Assembly: GCA_016177515.1 (NCBI GenBank)
Contig: JACOUZ010000180.1
Location: 1-10,481 of the forward strand
Source of the DNA: Acidobacteriota bacterium
GTDB taxonomy: Bacteria; Acidobacteriota; Polarisedimenticolia; Gp22-AA2
Reading direction: 5' to 3'
Length of the DNA: 10,481 nucleotides
The notes beneath the pieces were generated by a model. That model was not told where the DNA came from, did no database searches, and worked only from the letters and a program-made list of their open reading frames with translations. A program made the translations under genes and the position numbers. Below are positions 1 to 5,715 of this stretch, one piece after another; positions within the stretch are counted from its first letter, which is position 1; every line of letters begins with the position of its first letter.

Positions 1-1
1 A

Positions 2-2593
2 AATCTGCAGGATCTCCTGACCCGGGCCTCCTCCCTCTACAACAACGGAGAATACAAGGGGGCTATCGAGGCCTGGAAGGAGGCCCTGTCGGTCGATCCC
101 CAGAGCCAGAGGGCGAAGGAGGGCATCCGCATGGCGACCCTCCTGATCGGGGACTTCGAGCCGACGCCCACCGGCGAACCGGTGGACCTGCCCGCCGCCG
201 ACGGCGCCGAGACCGCACCGGCGGACCTGCCCGTCGAAGAGGTCGAGGCCCGGCTCGATCTCGGCATCGCGCACATCAAGCAGCTGCTGGCCGAGCACCG
301 GCACGCCGAGGCGATCGAGGGGGCCCAGGGCCTGCTGCCGCTCGATCCGAACTCCCCCGAATTGCTGAGCCTCATGGAACAGGCGCAGAACGCCTTCGAA
401 GCGGCGCCGTTCATCGAGGAGCACCTGACGCTCGCCCGCGAGCTCCTGGCGCAAGAACGCTTCGCGGAAGCCGAGGCGGAATGCAAGAAGGTCTTCACGC
501 TGGACGCGGCCCACACCGGAGGGAAGGAGCTTCTCAAGGGAATCCGCGACAAGATTCAGCAAAGCCTCAAGGCCGCCGCCAGCCAGCTGGGCGGCATGAC
601 CGTGAAGCTGACCATCCCGGAGGCGCTCAAGGCCGCAGCGAAGCCGAAGGCGGCGGCTCCGGCTCATGCCATCGCCCCCGCTCCGACGCCGGCGTCCGCT
701 CCTCAGGATGATTCGGAGGCTCCGGCGACCGAGATTCCCGAGATGTACGCCGGCCCCGAGCCGCTCGGGCCGGGCGACCAGGCGGCTCTCCAGGAAGACG
801 CGGCCGCGCGCGCCTCGCTGGAAGCGGCCTTCGATGAGCGCGGGCCCGGGGGCGCCCCCGACGAGTCTCCCTTCGAGCTGGAGGGGGAGAACCCGTCCAC
901 CGCCGCCCCGGCCCAGGTGCAGCCGGGCCCCGCCAATACAATCGAAGACACGATCGTCGAAGCGAAGACGGTGAGACCGCCGTCCTCCCGCGTCGTCCCG
1001 CGCGGGCCCGCTCCGGCCGTGGAGAAGACCGGGACTCCGCCGGCGCCGGCCGCGGGCGCCGTCGTCCCGCCGCCCGTCGTGGCGGGCCAGGCCAGGAAGG
1101 CGCAGCCGCCCGCGCCGGCGGCTCCTCCGGCCAGGACAGCCCCCGCGGCCCCGCCGGCGAAGGCCGCCCCTGCGGCCGCGCCGACAGCCGCACCGACAAA
1201 CGCCCCCGCGGCGCCCTTACCTGCCAAGGCCGCGCCGGCCGCGGGACCGGAGCCGTCCCCGGCGATCCCGTTGGCCGGACCCTCGGCGCACGACGAGGCC
1301 GCGTCCTGGGAGGCCGAGCTCGCGCAGCTCAACCTGAAGGAGAAGGAGCGCGGCCTCCTGCGGGGAACCGGGGCGAAGGCGACCGGTGTCAACGCCGATC
1401 CGGGAGATGTCGACCTGATGTCCCTGCTCGACAACAGCGGGATGCCCGGAATGGCGGATCCCGGTGGTGGTACCCCGTCCATCAGCCCGCCGTCCGTCCC
1501 CCTGGCACACGCCAAAGAGTCGGTCAAGGCCCCGAAGCCGGCAGACATGGCGAAAAGATCGTCGCACCACCACGAAGGCGCGGCCGAGGTCCCTGCCGAA
1601 GAGGCGCCAACCGCGATGAAGCTCCGTCCGGCCGAGAGACCGAAGCCGCTCCCGCCCGCGCCGAAACCGCGATCGTCCGTGATGAAGTTCCTCCTGCTGC
1701 TCGTCCTCCTCCTCGGGGGCGGAGCGGCGGCGTGGGTGTTCTACATCCAGCCGCGCGTGCTCGGAGGGGCCGGCCAGCCGGGCCAGCCGGTCGCGCCCCC
1801 GGCCGGGTCGCCCTCCGGCACGCTCGAGGCGGCGCAGGGACCGATTCCGACTCCGATCGGTGGAACGAGCCGCCAGCAGTCGGCAGTGCCGGATGGAAAC
1901 GAGGGCGCCGGCATCGCCGGGGGGGCGGCGGCGGAGTCACTGCCCGCGGCCGGAACCGCGCAGGGCCCGGCCGGAATGCAGCCGTCCCGCATGCCCGCAC
2001 CGGGCCCGGGAGCCGCGGCGTCGAGCGGATCACGTTCGACTGAGCCGATCAAGCCGACCACCGTTCCCGCCCTGTCTCAGGAAGAGGTGCGCAGGAAGAT
2101 TGCCGTCTTCACGGCCGACGGGCGCCGCCTGATGGGCCTGGGGAAATGGCGCGAGGCACGGGCCAAGCTGAACGCCGTGCTGGCGCTCGATCCGGCGAAC
2201 ATCGAGGTGAAGGAGCTGGTCGACCAGGCACAGACCAGAATCGACGACGGCCAGAAGCTGCAGGACGAGTTCGATTCGGTGAAGAGCCTGATGATCGAGA
2301 AGGACTACGAAAACGCCCTCCGCAAACTCTATCGCCTGCCGCGCGACAAGGGGTTGGGCGACATCGACCTGTACATCAGGAACGCCTGGTACAACTGGGC
2401 AGTCACGCTGATGAAGGCCGGCAATTCCCGCGATGCCCTGCAGAAGCTGTCCGAGTGCCTGACCCTCGATCCGGACGACTCCCAGGCCCTGAAGCTGCAG
2501 GAAGTGGCCGAGAAGTACACTGCCCGCGCCAAGGACCGCGTCTACTACGCCTTCGCCGACGCCCTCGTCCTGCGCGAGCTCGGCCAGAAATAG
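2..2593 (+). CDS. Membrane-anchored TPR-repeat protein (5'-truncated by window edge)
   Basis: The frame is open from the first bases, so the gene begins outside the window and the ATG at 131 is internal. Residues encoded at 8-130 already form a TPR-like helix pair (NNGEYKGAIEAWKEALSVDP). The visible part is 863 aa. In order: N-terminal TPR-like helices (to about nt 600); a long Ala/Pro-rich linker (about 640-1680) with recurring PAKAAPAA-type units near 1100-1240; one hydrophobic segment (about 1685-1750, FLLLLVLLLGGGAAAWVFY); a second Gly/Pro/Ala-rich linker; and a C-terminal TPR domain (about 2090-2560) with GKWREARAKLNAVLALDP and SRDALQKLSECLTLDP. This suggests a cytoplasmic TPR scaffold tied through one membrane helix to an extracytoplasmic TPR domain, but I cannot assign a specific function. 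It converges with purH, and the 50-bp gap holds no convincing terminator. The reading frame is certain; the role is only a general protein-interaction inference. Confidence 0.9.
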   Translation, partial: NLQDLLTRASSLYNNGEYKGAIEAWKEALSVDPQSQRAKEGIRMATLLIGDFEPTPTGEPVDLPAADGAETAPADLPVEEVEARLDLGIAHIKQLLAEHRHAEAIEGAQGLLPLDPNSPELLSLMEQAQNAFEAAPFIEEHLTLARELLAQERFAEAEAECKKVFTLDAAHTGGKELLKGIRDKIQQSLKAAASQLGGMTVKLTIPEALKAAAKPKAAAPAHAIAPAPTPASAPQDDSEAPATEIPEMYAGPEPLGPGDQAALQEDAAARASLEAAFDERGPGGAPDESPFELEGENPSTAAPAQVQPGPANTIEDTIVEAKTVRPPSSRVVPRGPAPAVEKTGTPPAPAAGAVVPPPVVAGQARKAQPPAPAAPPARTAPAAPPAKAAPAAAPTAAPTNAPAAPLPAKAAPAAGPEPSPAIPLAGPSAHDEAASWEAELAQLNLKEKERGLLRGTGAKATGVNADPGDVDLMSLLDNSGMPGMADPGGGTPSISPPSVPLAHAKESVKAPKPADMAKRSSHHHEGAAEVPAEEAPTAMKLRPAERPKPLPPAPKPRSSVMKFLLLLVLLLGGGAAAWVFYIQPRVLGGAGQPGQPVAPPAGSPSGTLEAAQGPIPTPIGGTSRQQSAVPDGNEGAGIAGGAAAESLPAAGTAQGPAGMQPSRMPAPGPGAAASSGSRSTEPIKPTTVPALSQEEVRRKIAVFTADGRRLMGLGKWREARAKLNAVLALDPANIEVKELVDQAQTRIDDGQKLQDEFDSVKSLMIEKDYENALRKLYRLPRDKGLGDIDLYIRNAWYNWAVTLMKAGNSRDALQKLSECLTLDPDDSQALKLQEVAEKYTARAKDRVYYAFADALVLRELGQK

Positions 2594-2643
2594 CCGGCGC
2601 CCCGAAACGCCCGCTGCGCGCCTGACCGAATACTCGGACAGGT

Positions 2644-4242
2644 CTAGTGCCTGAAGTGGCGCGTGCCGGTCAGGACCATCGCCATGCCGTGCTCGTCCGC
2701 GGCGGCGATGACCTCGCTGTCCTTGACGGACCCGCCCGGCTGCGCCACGGCCGTGATGCCGGCCCGGGCGGCCTCGTCGAGACCGTCCCGGAACGGGAAG
2801 AAGGCGTCGCTGGCCATCACGGCCCCCCGGGTCGGCTCCTGTGCCTTCATCACGGCCAGGCGGACCGAGTCGACGCGGCTCATCTGTCCCGCGCCGATTC
2901 CAATCGTGTGGTCGGCGGCCGCCAGGACGATGGCGTTCGACTTGACGTGCCGGGCCACCCGCCAGGCGAAATCGAGCGCCTGCAGTTCTTCGGCGGAAGG
3001 AGCCCGCTTCGTGACGACCCGCGCCTTCGCCATGTCGGTGGTGGCCACGTCCCAGTCCTGCACCAGGTAGCCCCCGGTCACGCGCCGCACGTCGAGCCCC
3101 TGGAACATCTCGCGCCCTGAGCCGGCTTCCATCACGCGCAGGCCCTTCTTTTCGGCGAGGGCGTCGCGCGCCGCGCCTTCGTAGCCGGGCGCTATCAGGC
3201 ACTCGAGGAAGATCGAGGCGGCCTCCACGGCGGCGGGCGCATCGAGGGGGCGGTTGAAGGCGGCGATGCCCCCGAATGCCGAGATCGGATCGCACTGCCG
3301 CGCCTTGATGAACGCCTCTCTGAGAGTGGCGCCCAGGCCCGCGCCGCACGGGTTGTTGTGCTTGACGATGATCGCGGCGGGCGAGGGGAACTCGTTGACG
3401 GCGCGCCATGCGGCGTCCAGGTCGATGATGTTGTTGAACGACAGCTCCTTCCCCTGAAGCTGCCGGGCGGCCGCCACCGAGCCGGCGGCGTCTTCGGTGC
3501 CGCCATAGAGCGCCCCGCCCTGGTGCGGGTTCTCGCCGTAGCGCAGCTCCTGCAGGAGGCGTCCCTCGAGCACGAGGCGCGGCGGAAAGCCCGGACGCGC
3601 CCCGATAACGGGCGGCGCGGCGGCGGAACGCTCCGTGGTCGCCAGCAGGCGGGCGCCGAGCTCGTCCTTGATCGCCGCGTCGTAGGACGCGGTGTGGGCG
3701 AATGCCTTGACCGCGAGCTGGAAACGGGTCTCGTCGCGCAGCACGCCGCCATCCCGGAGCTCGCGCAACACCGCCTCGTAATCGGAGGGATCGACGACCA
3801 CGCCGACGTGCCGGTGGTTCTTGGCGGCCGCGCGCACCATCGCCGGCCCGCCGATGTCGATCATCTCGATCACCTCGTCCAGGCGGGCCCCGGGGCGCGC
3901 CGCCACCTCGCGGAAGGGATAGAGGTTCGCGATCACCAGGCCGATCGGCTCGATCCCGGCCCGCGTCAGGTCGCTCCGGTGCGACTCCTTCGACAGATCG
4001 GCGAGGATTCCCCCGTGCACCTTGGGGTGCAGGGTCTTGACGCGGCCCTCGAGGATCTCGGGCTGGCCGGTGTAGTGGGCGATCTCGACCGCCGGCACGC
4101 CTGCCTTCTTCAGCGCCGCCGCCGTTCCGCCGGTTGACAGCAGCGTGTAGCCGAGCGCCGTCAGCTCGCGCGCCAGGTCCACAATACCGGTCTTGTCGTA
4201 CACACTGAGGAGCGCGCGTTTCCTGCCCCCGGACCGGGTCAC
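2644..4242 (-). CDS. purH: Bifunctional AICAR formyltransferase / IMP cyclohydrolase
   Basis: PurH catalyses the last two steps of de novo IMP synthesis: 10-formyl-THF-dependent formylation of AICAR, then ring closure of FAICAR. From the GTG at 4242 it is 532 aa, close to the usual length of about 530. The N-terminal cyclohydrolase (MGS-like) domain covers about residues 8-200 (LLSVYDKTG, STGGTAAALKKAG, KTLHPKVHGGILA). The transformylase domain follows, with RYGENPHQ (234-241), LSFNNIIDLDAAW, the catalytic Lys-His pair K294-H295 in VKHNNPCG, KSNAIV (434-439) and SDAFFPFRDGLDEAA near the end. The C-terminus is RHFRH. A longer frame reaches 4530, but those 96 residues are low-complexity out-of-frame sequence of the upstream gene. 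The GTG overlaps that gene's TGA as GTGA and has AAGGGGGG 6 nt upstream. No promoter of its own is evident, so it is probably transcribed with, and translationally coupled to, the hydrolase gene. Confidence 0.98.
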   Translation of the reverse strand: MTRSGGRKRALLSVYDKTGIVDLARELTALGYTLLSTGGTAAALKKAGVPAVEIAHYTGQPEILEGRVKTLHPKVHGGILADLSKESHRSDLTRAGIEPIGLVIANLYPFREVAARPGARLDEVIEMIDIGGPAMVRAAAKNHRHVGVVVDPSDYEAVLRELRDGGVLRDETRFQLAVKAFAHTASYDAAIKDELGARLLATTERSAAAPPVIGARPGFPPRLVLEGRLLQELRYGENPHQGGALYGGTEDAAGSVAAARQLQGKELSFNNIIDLDAAWRAVNEFPSPAAIIVKHNNPCGAGLGATLREAFIKARQCDPISAFGGIAAFNRPLDAPAAVEAASIFLECLIAPGYEGAARDALAEKKGLRVMEAGSGREMFQGLDVRRVTGGYLVQDWDVATTDMAKARVVTKRAPSAEELQALDFAWRVARHVKSNAIVLAAADHTIGIGAGQMSRVDSVRLAVMKAQEPTRGAVMASDAFFPFRDGLDEAARAGITAVAQPGGSVKDSEVIAAADEHGMAMVLTGTRHFRH

Positions 4243-5207
4243 GTCCGACCCCCCTTCGGGGTCGGCGACGGGGACGGCTTCGGCGCGGCCGCCGCGGCCG
4301 ACGGTGACGGGCTCGCCCGGGGCACCGGGCTCGCCTGGGGTGCGGGACTTCCCTGCGCCCCGGGACTCCCTTGTGGCGCGGGGCTCCCCTCCGCCACGGG
4401 ATCCTTCTGCGTCCTTTTGCGGCGGGGTTCGGGCGGCCGCGTCGGGACCTGCACCTTCTCCGGCGGCGGGCCGCCGAGGAACGGCGTGCCGCGCATGTCG
4501 CCGTTGATCGCAGTCCACACGTGCTTCCAAATCCAGGCGATGTCGCTGGCGGCGTGGGAATACGACAGAGAGGTGATGCCGAAAGGCACCGAGCGCTCGT
4601 CGAGGGCGCCGGGCGACACCGGCGTGCCGTCGTCCCTGAAGGCCGGTCCGATCAGCGCGTAGTTCTCGCCGGCGCGCCGGGCGATGCCCAGCACGAACCC
4701 CCGCACGTCGTCTTTCCGCAGGGCCGCCGGTTCCTCGCGATCGACGACGAACGGGATGCGGTCGAGCATGCGCTCGGCGTAGCGACGGTAGGCCTCCCGG
4801 TACAGCGCTTCGCGCGGATCCTTGTCGGAGGCGTTGAGCGGAAACCCGGCGTCGCTCACCAGGTGAGCCAGGACCCCCAGCTCGTAAGTGACGCGCGAGA
4901 ACGGCGCGCGTTTATCGAGCAGGCCTCGAATCTCGGCCACTTTGCGATCGATCCCGGCGGCCCCCAGGCCGCCCTTGCCATCGGCGTGCTGGAAGTGGAT
5001 CTCCTCGCCTTCGCGACGGGACGGATCGAGCATGCCGCGTTTCAGGTCCTTTTCGTGGCGCAGGAGGATTTCGCGCAGCGCCGGAGGCGAAATCTTGAGC
5101 GCGTCCTGGATCATGCGCGTTCTAGTGCCGTCGGTCCACGATTGTGCCAGGACCGCGGGCCAGTGCGCCAGGATCAGGAGCGCGGTGGCCCGCGCGCGAC
5201 GCGACAT
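4239..5207 (-). CDS. Secreted zinc-phospholipase-C / S1-P1 nuclease-like protein, divergent
   Basis: This 322-aa protein has an N-terminal signal peptide (arginines, hydrophobic stretch ALLILAHWPAVLA, cleavage near residues 21-23), so it is probably exported. The mature part follows the helical zinc-dependent phospholipase C/S1-P1 nuclease pattern: W24 next to the predicted cleavage site, GMLD with D61, HF at H71, AHLVSD (H115-x3-D119) and SHAASD (H218-x3-D222). In that family the mature N-terminal Trp plus His and Asp residues bind three zincs. One usual early His appears replaced (WTDGTRTR where W..GTHR would be expected), and PLN stands where PLH is common, so activity is uncertain. Residues 274-303 are five imperfect hexapeptide repeats (GSPAPQ, GSPGAQ and so on), followed by a Pro/Ser tail. 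A sigma70-like promoter ends 6 nt before the ATG. The gene overlaps purH by 4 bp. Fold assignment is moderately confident; substrate (nucleic acid or phospholipid) is unknown. Confidence 0.85.
   Translation of the reverse strand: MSRRARATALLILAHWPAVLAQSWTDGTRTRMIQDALKISPPALREILLRHEKDLKRGMLDPSRREGEEIHFQHADGKGGLGAAGIDRKVAEIRGLLDKRAPFSRVTYELGVLAHLVSDAGFPLNASDKDPREALYREAYRRYAERMLDRIPFVVDREEPAALRKDDVRGFVLGIARRAGENYALIGPAFRDDGTPVSPGALDERSVPFGITSLSYSHAASDIAWIWKHVWTAINGDMRGTPFLGGPPPEKVQVPTRPPEPRRKRTQKDPVAEGSPAPQGSPGAQGSPAPQASPVPRASPSPSAAAAAPKPSPSPTPKGGRT
4245..4265 (-). promoter_or_regulatory. Hairpin sequestering the purH Shine-Dalgarno
   Basis: On the minus strand CCGACCCC (4265-4258), a GAAGG loop and GGGGTCGG (4252-4245) form a perfect 8-bp stem with a 5-nt loop. 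The purH Shine-Dalgarno AAGGGGGG (4256-4249) lies half in the loop and half in the 3' arm, and the GTG start follows 2 nt later. The hairpin sits in the last codons of the upstream hydrolase gene, so ribosomes finishing that gene would melt it. The pairing is directly visible; its role in translational coupling is inferred. Confidence 0.6.
4299..4388 (-). repeat. Five-unit hexapeptide (18-nt) tandem repeat in hydrolase tail
   Basis: Residues 274-303 of the hydrolase read GSPAPQ, GSPGAQ, GSPAPQ, ASPVPR, ASPSPS, an imperfect in-frame tandem repeat with an 18-nt period. It is likely a flexible extracytoplasmic linker. Such repeats can vary in copy number between strains. Confidence 0.6.
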
Positions 5208-5302
5208 GCGCGGATTCTAGCAGCGGGGGGGAGCCTTGACAACGGCGGCCGCCGCCCGGCCGCAGCCCGATCGAAGGCGGCGCCGGGCCCGGGCCTCACC
5301 GG
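5208..5302. other. Intergenic gap holding the hydrolase promoter
   Basis: This short GC-rich gap lies between two minus-strand genes. It contains the TTGTCA/TAGAAT promoter and a run of seven C on the minus strand inside its spacer. A palindrome, GGCCCGGGCC, lies just past the stop of the small membrane-protein gene, but no T-run follows it, so I do not call an intrinsic terminator. Confidence 0.5.
5214..5242 (-). promoter_or_regulatory. Sigma70-like promoter of the hydrolase-purH unit (leaderless)
   Basis: On the minus strand a -35 TTGTCA (5242-5237) and a -10 TAGAAT (5219-5214), each 5 of 6 to consensus, are separated by exactly 17 bp. The ATG at 5207 begins after 6 further nt. Transcription should start at or within a base or two of the A of the ATG, giving a leaderless mRNA. 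No Shine-Dalgarno precedes this ATG, which agrees. Confidence 0.65.
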
Positions 5303-5653
5303 TTATTCCTGGATCGCCGGTTCTCCGGCGAGGCAGGGGGCCGCGGAGGTTTCGGCGGGGCGGGCGGCGCGGCGGGACTTGCGGATCTCATCCACCCACG
5401 AGCCCACGATGACGGCGAACATCATCAGGAAATAGCAGGCGAAGAAGCCGGTCACAAAACCGCGCGTGTAATAGGCGCCCACCTGGCGGTAGTACTCCGG
5501 GAAGCTCGCGAGGGCGGGTCCGCCCTCGATGGCGTTGCGGGCCACGGAGCGCACGAAGTCCACGAACGCGGCCGCCGCCACCGCGAGCCCCGCGGCGGAG
5601 ACGAGAAGGCCCGCGATCCGGATCACCTTTTTGCGATCTCCGCGGAGGGGCAT
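5303..5653 (-). CDS. Small two-helix membrane protein of unknown function
   Basis: I do not recognise a family for this 116-aa protein. It has a short basic N-terminus (MPLRGDRKK), a first hydrophobic helix at about residues 11-34 (IAGLLVSAAGLAVAAAAF), a loop of about 30 residues with several Tyr and charged residues, a second helix at about 65-87 (GFVTGFFACYFLMMFAVIVG), and a basic, Ala-rich C-terminal tail. That fits an inner-membrane hairpin protein with both ends in the cytoplasm. The ATG at 5653 has GGGAGG directly against it with no spacer and a -10-like TATATT 7 nt upstream, which favours a leaderless transcript. The GTG at 5626 (codon 10), with GGAG upstream, is an alternative start that would leave both helices intact. 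It is divergent from the aldolase/dehydrogenase gene, with start codons 62 bp apart. Third-position GC and membrane topology argue for a real gene; the function is open. Confidence 0.75.
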   Translation of the reverse strand: MPLRGDRKKVIRIAGLLVSAAGLAVAAAAFVDFVRSVARNAIEGGPALASFPEYYRQVGAYYTRGFVTGFFACYFLMMFAVIVGSWVDEIRKSRRAARPAETSAAPCLAGEPAIQE

Positions 5654-5660
5654 CCTCCCG

Positions 5661-5666
5661 AATATA
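5661..5666 (-). promoter_or_regulatory. -10-like element for the small membrane protein
   Basis: TATATT (5666-5661 on the minus strand, 5 of 6 to TATAAT) ends 7 nt before the ATG at 5653. No good -35 is present at 16-18 bp. The placement matches that of the other leaderless promoters in this window. Confidence 0.45.
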
Positions 5667-5702
5667 CGGCGACCTGCGGCCAGGGGCCATGCAAAGAGAA
5701 GG

Positions 5703-5708
5703 TATAAT
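5703..5708 (+). promoter_or_regulatory. -10 element for the aldolase/dehydrogenase gene (leaderless)
   Basis: A perfect TATAAT lies 7 nt before the GTG at 5716. If used, it places the transcript start at about 5715-5716, on the start codon, and excludes the ATG at 5689, which would lie upstream of the transcript. No convincing -35 is visible at 16-18 bp. The GC-rich surroundings make a chance perfect TATAAT at this position unlikely. Confidence 0.55.
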
Positions 5709-5715
5709 CCGCGTC

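Noticed and set aside
131..133. ATG as the start of the large TPR protein
   Set aside because: The frame is open to the window edge, and the residues encoded upstream form a good TPR helix pair, so the ATG is internal.
1030..1260. DNA tandem repeat in the Ala/Pro-rich region of the large TPR protein
   Set aside because: The units are irregular and best explained as compositional bias of a protein linker rather than a defined repeat element.
2594..2643. Terminator between the large TPR gene and purH
   Set aside because: Only a 4-bp CCGA/TCGG hairpin is present and no T-run, which is too weak to call.
2030..3409. A 459-codon minus-strand frame spanning the purH end and the TPR gene end
   Set aside because: It is out of frame with purH and antisense to the TPR gene's conserved C-terminal repeats, with low-complexity Arg-rich composition.
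4243..4530. An N-terminal extension of purH by 96 residues
   Set aside because: It is low-complexity sequence read out of frame from the hydrolase's repeat tail. The GTG at 4242 has a Shine-Dalgarno and gives the normal family length.
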